This document shows, one piece after another, positions 1-13,700 of a stretch of DNA of 64,000 nucleotides. Location: NCBI GenBank assembly GCA_030248195.1, contig JASAND010026401.1, positions 1 to 64,000 of the forward strand, written 5' to 3'. The DNA is from Trissonchulus latispiculum (taxonomy: Eukaryota > Nematoda > Enoplea > Enoplida > Ironidae). The position numbers were made by a program, and so were the translations under genes. Each line of letters opens with the position of its first letter. Positions within the stretch are counted from its first letter, which is position 1. Below the pieces are notes generated by a model. That model was not told the origin of the DNA, did no database searches, and saw only the letters and a program-made list of their open reading frames with translations.

Positions 1-48
1 CCCAAATTTGTTTCCACAAGGGTCAGTGAAATTTGTCCTCCCGCTCAG
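1..48 (+). CDS. possible partial exon of the upstream TXNDC12-like paralogue
   Basis: The first 48 bases read without a stop as a peptide starting PKFVSTRVSEI, followed by a good donor (CAG, then GTAGGT at 49). The start resembles the TXNDC12 segment just after the CxxC active site (PKF..ST.ISEL in the vertebrate protein), and the phase (0) fits the next exon at 181. Against it, the exon would lack the hydrophobic FVMVN-type strand that ends the matching exon of the neighbouring gene. It is either divergent, damaged or a coincidence. Confidence 0.3.
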
Positions 49-180
49 GTAGGTAAATCACTGAAAACATTAATCGGGTTTGAGCGAGCCACAGTCATTT
101 TCTATTTTTCTATATTACAGTTTTTCCGTCCTTTTTTCCAAATTTCCAGATTATTTTTCCATATGATTTTGTAATTTTAG

Positions 181-1428
181 GATGATGAAGAACCAGATGA
201 GCCCCTTCTGAGACCAGATGGAAACTACATTCCAAGAATTATATTTTGCGGTATCTAAATCATCTGTTCGAATTAAATTTATTCATTTTATTAACTGTGT
301 AGTTTTCAGTTTTTATTATGGAATATAAATAACACAAATATATCTAATCCAGTTTGTGTACTCGTAACGAAAACGGAGCATCCTGTCTTGGAATTATAAA
401 TTTGAATACAGCAGAAGGCGCCAAACGCCTAAATATGTTTTAAGTTGTTCTCTGCTGAAAAGTAAAAAAATTATCCTTGGATGATATGTACTTTTGATAA
501 AATTTAATCTTTTAAAGCAAATTTGTAATTGTTTGCTTAGACCCGGAATGGTGGGTACTGAACGACATCGTCAACGAGAAGAGAAAGGATTTGGATAACA
601 AATATTATTATCCTGATCCTGGCCCCAGTAAGAAAATAGTGCTTGATATTAATATACCTATTAATATATTAATCATATCATTGGCCGTATTAAAACTAGC
701 ATAGGAAGGAAATGTTCCTACATATTTTTGGCGGTACGAAGTTGGTATGCCAGTGGAAGAGAATTTCACTTAACAAGTGGGTTACTCTACAGTTAACTAA
801 GCGGAAACAAGCCAAACCTGCTGTGGTCCAGTTAAGATTTGCCTCCCCTTTTGTGATGAAACCTATGCAAGTAAACTGTTTTATTTCAATTTTTATGAGA
901 AAGTTAAATATCTGAACATTTTTCATGGTCCTTAGCTTTGATCCTGGTCTGACGAGATTAAAATGAACAGTTACGAGAAATTGAGATGCAGTCATGGTAG
1001 AGGTTCATCAGTTTGGAATTGGGAAAATCTTCCTATACTTCACATTGAGCTAACTGAGATTATTCAAATTAAATTTAGTTAAACATAAATTCTAAAGCTG
1101 TTTGCGACTCATTTCTGAATTCATCCAAAAACACATTCCGAACTCAAATCGTGTTGCCCATCAATGTTTTGTCAACAGGTATAAAACTCAAGCTGAGCAA
1201 AGGAATGTAAAATTTGTAACAAAATGGATTAGAATTAAATTGCAATTTCGGAAATATGCAAGAATGCGCAACTCCTTTTAACCAAAAGTTTTAGATTGAT
1301 TTATTTAGATTAATTTATCTAATTATCATTAATTGTTAATGAACTGATAATCTTGTGTTTCAGTCATTTCTTCAATGAATAAGGTACTGGAGCATATAAA
1401 ACCCAAGAAGCCAGCAAAGGAGCTGTAG
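181..1428 (+). CDS. TXNDC12-like ER thioredoxin, 3' exons only (5' end outside the window)
   Basis: Three exons match the last three of the complete TXNDC12 gene downstream: 181-250 (70 nt), 541-627 (87 nt) and 1364-1428 (65 nt, stop TAG). Lengths of the first two and all phases are the same as in the neighbour (70, 87 and 62 nt). The first encodes DDEEPDEPLLRPDGNYIPRI, 5 of 23 residues different from the neighbour; it holds the cis-proline loop (YIPRI) of the thioredoxin fold. The second encodes the strand and helix around LNDIVNEKRKDLDNKYYY. The protein ends KKPAKEL, a weaker match to the KDEL-type ER retrieval signal than the neighbour's RDEL. Known for the family: a small ER-lumen thiol oxidoreductase. 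Inferred: a tandem paralogue about 3.3 kb upstream of the complete gene. The active site is outside the window, so activity cannot be judged. Confidence 0.85.
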
Positions 1429-3325
1429 ATGCGGAAGCCATGGTTTGTTTTAAAATTTATTAAATCTGTTAATTACTGACATTTAATATATTAATATTTT
1501 TAATTCTAATTGATTAGTTAATTAATAGTATTTCTAGTCAAGAAATAATTAGAAATAATTGAATTAATTATTGACTCAACTTTTCTTCTTCCTAATAATA
1601 TTGTTTCAGAACTCTTGGTCATCCTGTAATTATGCTTAAAATTTCAAGCTATAACTAAATATAAGTTGTAATTAAATTATAACTAATAAACATTTGATTT
1701 AGTTTTAGATGGACCTAATACCAGTGTGGGACCTCTGCAATCAAAAAGGTTAACACTCTATGTGAAGTTCATCTCAGAAAAAATATCTGCCATTTTCAAG
1801 AATTATAATCATTTTTAAACAGTTTTCGGAAGAATATCTTCTTGCCTGCATTTTGTTGGTTGTTTGATATTCGTTGCTGTTATTGTTGTTGCATTGTTGT
1901 CATTTTTACACAAAATAGAATCGCATTATGCAGAATAGCTCTAGCCAAACCTTCATTTTGTCGAATATTGTAGCAAATAAAATTTCGTTATGAAGAATGA
2001 AATTTCGGGGAAAACGAAGAATGATTTTATTTTACAGTTCGTTCGTGATCAGCTAACTGCATAATGCCATTCTATGTACTATATAAACAGCGTGTTTGCT
2101 ATATAATATTTTCAAAACAATAAAAGCCCTAAATTTAAAGAAAGTAGTATATCTAAAATGTCAGTAAATCTGTATTTACCAATGGATAAAGCAGAAAACC
2201 CTGCAAATGGACTAATATGTGAAAGGTTGAAATCAAGACTGAAAGGTGTTAAAAAGTGTTTACTGGGGCTGAGGAGCGAACCATGAATTCCAGCTCTGAA
2301 GCATGAATTGGAGCAACAAACCTGCCATCCAGATCGGCCTGTTCACTTAGAATTACACAGTCTTGGGTACTAAACAATTTCTACGTTATATCCTGTCTCA
2401 GAAATGATTTCCACATTTTATCCCGAGTGGACAGTGAAAGTGAAAACAACCAGAGACCAAGAAACCAGAAACTAAAAAATTAGGGTCACATTGTCAGAGA
2501 TCATTCGATTGGACTGGGGGCGCTTCTAGATCAGCTAGATCGTTTAATAGGGGGATCCGGTTTTAAAAGATTCTCATATTTAGCAGAGAGTGCTGCCAGC
2601 CAACCACTCCTACTAACGTGTCTTTTAAGTTAGGAGCAGTGCCAGTTAGAAGCTAATACATAGGATAAATCTTCTACGATGTGAAACTGTACTAAGACCT
2701 CTCCTTACTCTTTCTTAAACTGGTTCAAGACAACCTTCCACGTGGGTACTAAGGAAAATATTTTGCAGCGCGTCCCAAGTTTCTGACTAGATTCTGAATC
2801 CAGAATCGTGGCATTTAATCTCAACCTCAGTTAGAAGACTCAAATAAAATTTCAGACAGTGTCAGCTGGTGTATAGGAGGTTCGGCAGTCGTGCTAAACA
2901 AGGTATGGGAGAATCGATAACAGTCCAAATAGCTTTTTTGGAAGTAGGACAACGAGCTAACACCATCACTTCTTGGGTTGGTCCTAATAAACAATATTTG
3001 GCTCACTTAGCCTAAAGCAGCCTTTAGTTAGCTTCAATCACACGCTAGTCCTAATATTTTGCCATATTGAAATTATAAAAAGAAATACTTCAGTTAAAAT
3101 AATTCAAAATTCAATATGAAAGGAATAATTTGTATCTTAATCTCACAAAATCCTAGTCATTTCTATAGACTTGGTCACTTGGTGTGACTCGGTCTGAATA
3201 TCCTTTCCCGAATGTTCACGTTTCAAAGTTGAATTTTCTATAAACTGAGTTTGTCGAGATCAGAAAAAGCATACTCAACTCGTGGCAAAAATGTCCATCT
3301 CGTATGGTTTGAGCAATGCAATGTT
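1429..3325. other. intergenic, AT-rich, nothing recognised
   Basis: This separates the two thioredoxin genes. AATAAA hexamers at about 1685 and 2120 could serve as polyadenylation signals for the upstream gene. No long reading frame, tRNA or clear repeat was seen. Confidence 0.5.
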
Positions 3326-3613
3326 GTAAGGGAAGCAGGAATAGGAAAGATTGATAAGCCTGTAACGGGAGTTCAGCTGATGGCCCTGTGGTGTAGCGGT
3401 AGCATGTCTGACTCCGGAGCAGAAGGGCCGTGGTTCGATCCCCGACTAAGCCAATTCTTTACTTTCAATAGTGAGTGAAAAGCTGAACCTCCCTCTTCCC
3501 TTCTCTCTTCTAGGTCCTGGTTTCGTGGGTACGAAGGTGCCTGACGCCTCCCGTTCGGGCTTGTCCTTGGTTTCTTCTTGGTCCACCAGCCCTGGTAGAA
3601 GCGCTACAATGTG
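3326..3613 (+). mobile_element. tRNA-headed SINE, copy A
   Basis: A tRNA-like head at about 3383-3452 has an A-box-like stretch (GTGTAGCGGTAGC), an anticodon-type arm with loop CTCCGGA, and a B box (GGTTCGATCCCC). It is preceded by GTAAGGGAAGCAGG and followed by a conserved body (AATTCTTTACTTTCAAT, CTGAACCTCCCTCTTCCC, GTCCACCAGCCCTG, AGAAGCGCTA). The same head and body recur at 16674-16960, and the 5' part recurs inverted at 36428-36549. Acceptor pairing is too poor for a working tRNA, so a Pol III-derived SINE is the better call. No poly(A) tail is visible. Confidence 0.8.
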
Positions 3614-4738
3614 TGAATTTGAGGAATGCATGTCCAATTAATAGGATCTTGGATTAATAGGAACTTGATGCCAATGCAAAATAAGATACAGAAAACATCT
3701 AAACTAGAAAAAGTGTGTAAGTACATAAAGTGTATCGTATGTACCAAGACTAGGTTTCGAGTCCATTGAGCTGAAAACATGAGTGTGGTTGGAGAACGTC
3801 TAAGTTTAACATAAATCACTGGAGAAAACAGAAAGTACTGGCAAAGTGGGACTTGAATCATGCCCGTCACAATCAACAGGCAAATCGGTGACACTTCGAG
3901 ACTAGGCTGACCAAAGAAGGAAACCCAAAGTCACAATGTGCCCTTGAAAGATGTAAGTAGGCATCTAAACATTTAACATGAAACATGAAACATGAAACAG
4001 ATATCTGTATCTGTTGCCATAGTGTGTGGTGTTGGTTTGTACGATGACATTCTGTTACAAACTATCACTGTAAAATCGGCTCGGTAGGATGGCGGGCTCA
4101 CCCTCCCCCCCAAATTTTGAGCTAATCATGGAGAAGGAAAACTATTAATTAAGTTTAGTATTAGTTATTTAATAAGTTTATTGCTATTATTTTATGCTAT
4201 TAGTTTATCCTGTATCGTATCGGATTAGATACTATCGAATTTCATTGGAACCAATCTTTCAAGTTACAAATTTTTACGACTTTTATTCCAGCACAATCTA
4301 TTTGTCTAAACGCTGTCTTTAACTTTCCTTTTTTTGGTGGCAAATTATGTAACCTAATTCTGAACATTAAAGTATATACCTACTTTCAATATATGAACTT
4401 TAAACTATCACTGAGATAGTTGCAACTTTACTGTCCTACAGTTTACGTATTGTATTTTATCGACTGTTTCTTGAAATCGTCCTTTTGTGACTTTTGTAAC
4501 AGTATTTCATTGGTAGATTAGAAAAATTATATGCCTGGCATTGAAAATCTATATTATTTATTTAATGTTGGTAAAGAATTTTTAATTCAAATTCGTAAAA
4601 TTGTTTCTGTGAATACGAATTTCGAATTCAAATAAGTAAACCAAACAAAAAACCGAAACCAGCACAACGCAAAGTTTGATTTAGAATTTAGAACTGTTTT
4701 AGTGAATATCTCTCTTTCGTTAATTAATTACTTCAAAT
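3614..4738. other. upstream region of the complete TXNDC12 gene
   Basis: AT-rich, non-coding. It would contain the promoter and 5' UTR. No TATA box or other site stands out. ATGAAAC is repeated directly three times near 3975-4000. Confidence 0.4.
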
Positions 4739-5869
4739 ATGCTCAAGCTAATATTTTGCCTAGTTTTTCTGGTTGTATTGCAAAGCTGTCAGTCAAATGC
4801 ATCAGAGGTAAGATTTTGGTTTTTAAGGAAATATGAAATTTCCTTGTCTGTTTTCAGGGGTTGCTTCTAAAACCAAAGACACTAAACAAAACAACCTACA
4901 CAACTAACATAGTTAGTTGAAGTTGAAGTTGACGTTCAAGCATTACTTAGACTTTCATTATATTTGGTTTAATTTAAAATTCCAACTTTTGGTATTTTCT
5001 TAAATAGTTTTATGGATAGGCCAAACCATATAGTTTATTTTTTGACTGCGTTGGCACTTTCATGTACCGGAGGTCACATCCATATTGCGACTGCATTTAT
5101 TAAGTTGGCGAAAACTCATTGGGACAAAACTCTGAGTGAAATCATAGCTGGGGATATTTTCTTTACGCAAAAGAGTTAAGCGAAAGGTTGCGAGGATTGG
5201 TTGAAACAGTTTTTAACAGTTTAAGTTGGCAAAAGTTTAAGTGTTTCTGATGAACATTTTATTAAAATGTGGGCCTGCTGCGCAGCAGGCTTTGCTTTGG
5301 TGCCAAATTAAATGTTAAGGTTGTACAGAATCATGCTAAATGCGCAGTATCTAAACCAGTCTTATAAAAACAATCATAAATTGCATTGCGCTGCACGCGC
5401 AGTGCTAAATATGTTGAGTAAGCGAAATGTTTAGCCAATTATGTAATTGTCGAATTAACAGTCCTACAAAAAGCTTCGAGGATGATAAGCAGGGTTTTTC
5501 GCGTCCAGATGTGCGTCTGGACGCAAAGTTTCTTATCTGGACGCAATGAAATTTTAGCGGGACGCAAGCTAGACGCAACATTATTTCGGGAGAAAATTCA
5601 CATTTGTAAGAGTAAACACTTTAAATGTTTCCAGTACCATTTTTTCCGTTTTTTTTTCAAAAATTTCTTCGAGTACTGGAGACTCCGCTGTTGTGTGTTT
5701 CCCACTTTGTCATGGAATGCCAAGGTGCAAGGTCATGCCTCAATGTTACTCAATGTTAATTGTTATTGTTAAATGTTATTTGTTAAGTTGTTGTCCACCT
5801 GCATCCATATATATCAGATCTTTTCGAACTCGTGAATTTTACTTCAATAAATTAGGTGCATTTATATAC

Positions 5870-5904
<35 letters not shown>

Positions 5905-7679
5905 CACATTTATATTGTTCTCATTCAAGAGGTCAGGCAGGACCAAGATTAAACCCCGAAATTAACAAAATTTGTTAGGGGAAGTGGCCCAAGTATGGGC
6001 AAGGGCCGAATAACTCCGGGCAACTCCAACTTTGGATAGGTACAGTGCATGTTTGCTTACAAATTTGGAAACAAAATTTTAGCAATTTCTTCGATTCTAA
6101 ATTAACAAATGTACCTGCCAAATTGCAACACAAGCTTTGCTTTCTATAATTAATTAGTATTTATTTTCTAATTACTGTCATTTTTGAATTTCCGAAAAGC
6201 AAACTTTTGCCTTTATACACCAAATTTTCACGTGAAGGATTCTCGGCTTCAGTTCGGCCAATCCTGGAAAAATTAATATCAATCTGTAGATAATTCTTCG
6301 TAGATTGTACTCGTAAAAAAATGGAAGCTTTATGTCTTTTCTGTAAAAACTTTTATGCAGGACAACTGTTTTTGATGCCATTTTTCATTTTGAGCCCTAA
6401 TATGGGCAGGCCAAAATGTACTGGTGCCCAAATATGGGCAATAAGCTTTTCACATGTAAAACATGAGCCTTTTACATGCAAATAACGATTTTTTAATTCC
6501 AAAAATTGTAAACCTTTTTTTCTTGAACATTTTATACAAGATAGTGATTAATATTTAAGTTAACGAGGATTCTACAGGAATTTTTGGAGAAAACTGACTT
6601 TTTGTACAAGATTCACAAGAACACCTCAAACACGTTTTAATTATAGAATTTCTTTTAAAAAGCTTCGAATAATCAATAATTATCATGTATTAATTGATTA
6701 TAGTCATTAATTATTTATTTAATCACTAGTTAATAGTTAATAGCAGTTATTAATATTTAATAGTTATTAGTTATTAACAGTAAATGACTCATAGTTATTA
6801 ATAGTTAATAATTATTAGTTAGCAAGAATATATAATTGTTAATTATCAGTTACTATGCAGTGACAACATCAAAACAAGTAACTTTGCACATGAAATCCTC
6901 AGTTCTAACGTTTTGACTGATTTCCTTTGATGTTGCCGCTATGATAAAGCGTGTGCCCATATTTGGGCCACTAGGCCCATATTAGGAACCCCGGTGCCCA
7001 TATTAGGCAACTTTTTCATGCTATCTCTATGTGGTTAAATCGGATTTGCCCATATTTGGGCCACTTCTCCTACTGTAGCATAAGCAGAATATCCAATTTT
7101 CTTGGTTCTTCTAAAAAACTTTTTTGGAAAAAGTACACAATTTTAAATAATGCAAGATTACCATTTTTCTAAAATTTTCAAATACAAAAGGCCTATGTAC
7201 GACGAATTCACTACCAATTTATAGTAACTAACGTTAATAGTATTTACAAATGCTTCACTGTTTTGCCGTTGAATAATGCTGCATTGAGCACACACCCTTC
7301 TCTATTGACTTTATACTGACTTTATTCAAAATTCAAGAATTCACAGATGCAATTAACACAAAAAATGCATTATCGTTAGGAGCTTTAGTTAGAATAGATG
7401 TAACAGTTGCCAAATTAACCTTTTTAAACATTTCCACAACGGATTTAATCCGTAATTTCGAAAAATCTGCAACTTCTGGGGGGCTCCGCCCCCCAGACCC
7501 CCCAGTTCTCATTTGCAATAATCCTGCTATCAAGGATCACCAGTTCTCAAAGTTTTCGAAACCGAATATATGTTTTAATATTTTCTACCTTTCTTCTCAA
7601 TGATATTCCTAAATATTTCATAACTTTTTAATACTTTAATTGATTTAACTAACATTGAAATATCGGAATAATGTGTGTA

Positions 7680-7722
<43 letters not shown>

Positions 7723-10700
7723 AAATTACTATGTTCTGCAACATTAAATATAATGTTGCAGAAATCTTTTTAAATATTGCCATTACCAAATAAAATCTTT
7801 TTCAACATTGTGTAATAGACTCTGTCAGATCTTTTCGGGATTTCTCTGAATTGGAGGGGGTCGTGATCTCCAATAAATCTTTGTTCTGTTCGGGGTCGTA
7901 TGTAGTTGGCTAGGACTAGAATAGACTAGGCTAGATCTGATCAGGATCCAAGACACGAGTCAAGGTCGGCACGCAAAGATGAATCTTCGCTTAGATTGAT
8001 GCACCGGCTGTAGTGGTGTTCTGACAACCAGGGATCAATAGCTGACCTAAATGGGGTCAAACGGGGTGAGTTCGTTTTACGCAGGGGAACTGGGATTTAT
8101 AGTCTCAATGGGCGACTGTAGTTCAAATCTAGCCTCAATACGGATACAGTTGGGGACCTCTGAAACGTACGCGAAAGCCGAAGCAGCTAAAAGGATAATT
8201 ATTTATTATTACAAAATGAACACACAGAATTACTAAATTCCAGCAGACAATGGTTCACTGCAGTTACAGATTTATAATCAACAGTACTACAAGATACTGA
8301 CTGCCAGAATTGCCTTTTTGGTGGGGTTTGACTGGTACTTCGCAGTTAGGGCTGATTATCCGGTTTCGGGGTCGTTACAGTACAATCTTCAGGTTTATAC
8401 CCACTCTAGTGCTACTAGGGGCTAACTGAACCGGTATCCTATATGCTTTAACTTAACTCAACTCGTAGGCTCTGTTGTTGCCTCTACTGTGACTCTGTCC
8501 CTTACCGTAACTCTTGGGACCACACACACAAGGTACACTAATTAACAACTATTTAATTCCGAATCGGGTGGGAGCGAGGTTGGCTTTGCTCTGGCGTCTC
8601 CGTGTAATTGACTGCCCAGAATAACTGAATTTCGAGAAGAGATCCGTCTCTAGAATGGATAATGACAGTTACAGGCTGGGAGAGTGTCGGTTATTGTCGG
8701 AAAGGTCGGATCGGCTTCCTTAGATAATTATCTCAAAGTTAATATACGATAAGCTGAACAAATTGTCAATATCTTTATAGAGTGGCTTCGGCCACTAGGA
8801 TCAGAATGTAGGCGGTGTTGCTTTCGCTGAACATGGTTTTTGGATTGCTCTTCCAAAAGTTCCTGGTGATAACAGTAGGTTTTCCCAACGATTATTTCCG
8901 GTTGCTCTCTCCGCGTCTGCTCAACAACGACCTGGTTCTGCACCAAAAGTAGGCCCAATATGTACCTAATTAGTGACTCCACGAGACAGATCAGACAGGA
9001 CTGGATTAACACTGGCACTGGGATCTCTTTCCGGATTCAAACTATACTGAACAAGATACAAGACTGGACGGGTACTAGCAAATCGTCACACAGTTATCTC
9101 CAACAGGGCAATGATCAGACATGATTCCAGCAGCAGATACCGTACTCTCGGAGCAGATCGGGTGGCTACCTGAATCAAATGGATTAAAACCCATTAGAAA
9201 CAGAGGTGGTGGGGATTAAAACCCCAGCAACTATTGTCCGGACCGATTGGCTTTCACGTGCGGTTCGGGACCCGAATTGTGTATTGTGTAGCGCGTAGTG
9301 TGTTATTTTACAGTTTTAGGTTGAAAACAGACGAAAACTGACATTTTTGAGGATCGAACGAATGAAGAGGACCAAGCTTGGGGCCGTTCCGGCCTACTTG
9401 GCTAAATATGCAAATGAGGCTCTGGCCGAGCCTCTCATGGGCATAGAGTCACGTGTGCACTACTCAGCATTCACTACAGACCTAAACTACAGCTAACTGA
9501 CCAAATCTATCTACTACGTATTACTCAGTATAGGAAGCGTAACCTATTCGTTATAATTGACGAATAATACTTAATTAAGGCCCAAATCAGGCCACTAAAC
9601 AGGATAACGTTGATTACTACCGATTATTACTGACCGTTACTTGTTACTGACTACCTGATACTGACTGAGGCCTATTCTATGCACTACAGGCCTAGGCCTA
9701 ACTATACGTAATAACGACATTTATAACCCTAACCTGGGTTGGCAGCCTACTATTTGGTTCCTAAACCATATTACCGCAATTATACAAAAGAGGTTACCAC
9801 CACTCTTAACCTGGGCCTAGAAATCTGACTGGATAACTGTAGATTGACCCTTTCTTGCAGAGGGCCCGCACCTTGAATCAGGTGACTTACGCGGGCCTCT
9901 GGGGGTCAATCTATAACCGGACGGCACATACTAATAACAACTAATAGTTACTAACAATCCTAACTAATATTATGATACTAACCGTTATTACTGGTACTAA
10001 CTATAATTACTAGTGCTAACTATAACTACTAAACTGACTAGTACGGAACTAAACTGTCCTAACCTAACTGTTTATGATGTATGTTCTAATTGTTATGCCT
10101 AATTACTACGTAGTATTACTGCCTAACTAGTTGTTTTCCCTACGGACTACACTCAAGACCTCCGCGAGGGGTTTACATGAGCAGTCCCATTCATACGGTT
10201 ATGAACACATAGCAGGCGTACTTTCATTCATACAGATTCACGCATACTACTTTCACACGCTCATTTAAACGGTAACCACACACATACAATCGTGCCTACA
10301 CTATTTCACGCACACATTGTTTCAGTCCTACATTCACAGTCACTCACACAATTATTCAGACACATTCACGCAACATTCACACCTCAGGCACACTTGGCTG
10401 CACTCACAACCTCAACTGGAGGAATTTACGTGAGGAGCCGCATTTATACAACACAATACAAGTTATGATCCTAACAGTACTAGAATGGGGCTAATTCCCA
10501 GAATACTAACCTAACTAATTCTTAATAATAGCTACGAGTGCGTGAAGGTGCGTTATATTTCGGGAATGGCCCAGAAATGGCCATTCCCACGTGATCACCC
10601 ATGTGTTTTCTTTTTATTTGTGTGTAAAAGCCAACGGGGACAATAATTGCTGTCATAGCAATTATTATAAAAAGGCTAAGGACAGCTTTAATTAAGGGGA

Positions 10701-13700
10701 GCCGGCATTCCCCAGTTAACGTCTTAATAATTAATAAGTTGAACAGTATTTAAAAGGGTGTGTTTTCTGCTTTTAGAGTGTTTTAGGAAACCTCATATTT
10801 TACCCGGCAATTATTAAAACAAGACAAGGTTACAACAGTGGCTTTTGGAATGGCGATAGGAGAACATGGCCGGCAACTCTAGTTGCCGGCTGTGGGGTTA
10901 AGGGGGTCCTAACCTGTAAGACCTACTCCCGGGGAGTGGCCTAACTCCCCTTCCTTAAGGTGGGTGGGTGAGGGTCCTCCCTTAAAGCTAACTACCCCAA
11001 GTTTATGTTGATTTTGGGTGTAAAAGTGGGGTTTGGGGTGAAAACTGGAAGGTTAGAAAAGGTAAAAATGATGGGTTTAGATTGGGCTGTTCAAGCAAAA
11101 TAACCCATGGCAATTTTAATGGTGAGTTGGGCCGAAAAGGGGCCGTTTTAGAAAAGGACCGAAACGGGAAAAATTAATGATTTGGACGTGGTTTGCGAGG
11201 TTCGACTGCTCGCAAACCAATTGAGAAAAATACAAAAATCTTACTAAAAATACCCCAGAGGGTGCGGCGAAAGGCCCGCACCCTCACAAGTACAGATACA
11301 AAAATGCCACTAAAGGGCGCTCGGCCCAAAAAGACAGAAAAAATGGTCTTCCGGGGTCCGAAGACCCCGGGTAATAATGAGAGTGGAGGGACCCGGGGAC
11401 CGCCTTTTAGGCATAAGGGTCCCCGGGTCGGAAGCAGTGCACCCCGTGAGCCGTCCGCGGATATATGGGCTCACGGGGGCAGCCAGGAACGTGAGTGCCT
11501 GGTCGGCAGTTGCTGAAATAAAAACCCTAACGGGAAATGGGGGAAGGGGAGAGGTGCTATAGTCCAGGCCTCCATATAATTGGCGCAAGACACACCTCTC
11601 CCGGGTACATACGGACAAAATGGGGGCTAATATAATGCTAACGTTTCTAAGGGGAGAGAGACCCACCTCTCTCCCCGATTGCCGACCAAACACTGACTGC
11701 AAACTGCTAGTTGCAGTCGAGACCCCGTCAGGGGGCTGGCCTTTCAGCTTCTAACAGCTGATTGGCTGTTTTGGCGTGATCACGTTTTGCTATCGGGCTA
11801 CCGAGTCGTGACCTACGGTAGCCCACAGGCGCGTCTGGCGGCTGGAGCACCCCCACATTAATGGGAACAGATGACCCCTAACTCAGACAGAAAGACGGCC
11901 AAAGGCCGGATTTTAAAAATCAAGTTTTAGGGGTTACTGCTGGGGCCCATAAATCTGGAGTAAACAGAAGCTCCAATATTTCTAGAAACTTGGTCCTCCA
12001 GCGGCCGACACAAAAGGTCTCCCTTTGCTTAGTTGAAAGCTGTTTGGTCCATCAAGGACCCAAAAGAAACTAAAAGACGAAAACATCTTACGTAAGACAC
12101 ATAGGTACCTAAGTTAAACTAAAAATTATTAACTTACCTAAGATTACTAACAATTACCTAAGTACCTATTATTATTATATGTGTATGTATGTATGTATAT
12201 TTATCTACCTAAGTTTATACTGAGTAGTGCAAGGCTGGGTTCAGTCTTATATGGGTGGGAGGTCAGCGGTGACCCTTATAAGGTCACTATTATGTGACTT
12301 ACGTGAATGAATGCATGAATGGCATTCGTTCACGTAAGGTCTGGGAGCTTTCCACGCTCTCCAGACAAACAGACGGGCGGTCAAAGAGAAAAGGCCGACC
12401 CATAAAAGGGAGAAAAAAAGGGGAGGAGTTGAAAACTCCCTTAAGAATGGAATCTAAACTAAAACGTAGGATTTAAAACGTAATAATTTAATTTGTACGT
12501 TTTGTTGTTTTAGGAATTAAAAGAAGAACGACTGTGTTATTGTGTAGATGTTTGCAATTGTTGTATAAATGTAGTAATAAAGTGCATAACTATGTATTTT
12601 CGTACTGTTTAAGGGGAATTCATGCCGAAATTGACAGTTATGCAACGCTGACGAAAGAGGAACACGAGCAGGGAGGTTAAGGGGGTCTCAAATACGACCG
12701 CCCTTGCACACGGCTGATGTAATAGGGGTTTATGCAATCGTGGAAGGCCTCAATACGGCCATCCCACACACGTACAGAAAGGGCAAAAGGTCAAAGGTTC
12801 GAATCCTGGCGCTAACAGTTGAGATAACCTAGTTAATTATGCATATTTTAAATGATTTTAACACCTAATGAATTCGCTAATTAATGTAGTTCAAGGGCCT
12901 CAATACGGCCGCGTGAACACAGTTAATACACCTTAATTAAGCCCTGTTAATTAACCAGATTATTGCGATTTTGAGGCAATTCTGGCAGTTCTGACAGACA
13001 CGTAATACAGGTACAGGTTACAATTGATAGTTGCAAATACTAATCCTTTTTACATACAATTACCTGGCATGGATCACAGGACTGGCCATGAGATCTTCAA
13101 TAAAACCAATAAATAACTTGGTGAATTCCTGCTTTTAGCCGATTTCCTAGTAAGGCCTTAGTTTATCTTTAATTAGGCCGTTTTTGTACCGATTTTAGTA
13201 ACTTATTCCTGGTTGCTAGGTGAGGCTGTAAGGACGCAAACACTTTTTTACTGAATAAAACAACAATTACAGGGACAGAAATAGTAATTTCATTACAATT
13301 GCCATTACGGATTATTCTGTAATTTCAAAAAATGCTTCAACTTCTGGGGGGCTCCGCCCCCCAGACTCCCCGCCGTGTATGTTGGACGCATCTATATTCT
13401 AGGTAGGTAATCCTGTAATCGTGCATTACAGTTAAGCAGCATCAGCTTTCTAAATAGTCTAAATAGCTTTGCGCTAAAGAAATTTTCGAAATTTTCATAA
13501 ATAAAACAATTTTGGCACTAAAACACGCTAAAAAACAAGAATTCCGCCTGGGCGCAAAATTTCTTAACAACTTAAATTTAGCGGGACGTAAGGTTGACGC
13601 AAATCCGAAAACCAAAAAAACCATGATGATAAGCCTGCAAAAGAAAGATGCTCTTTACATAGTTGTAGCTTTGTAGCAAAACAAGATCATCCCTAAAAGT

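Noticed and set aside
3383..3452. tRNA-Arg(CCG) gene
   Set aside because: Acceptor strands do not pair properly, and the same head plus a 200-base body recurs elsewhere, so it is a SINE.
11310..11702. 130-codon open frame on the minus strand
   Set aside because: It runs through a series of GC-rich hairpins, with frames open on both strands; no domain is recognisable.
7500..13340. Nuclear copy of mitochondrial DNA
   Set aside because: The hairpin richness recalls some organelle spacers, but no rRNA, tRNA set or mitochondrial protein fragment was seen.
7478..13362. LTR retrotransposon bounded by the G/C hairpins
   Set aside because: No gag/pol frames, no convincing primer-binding site or TG..CA ends; the direct repeats are only about 90 bases.
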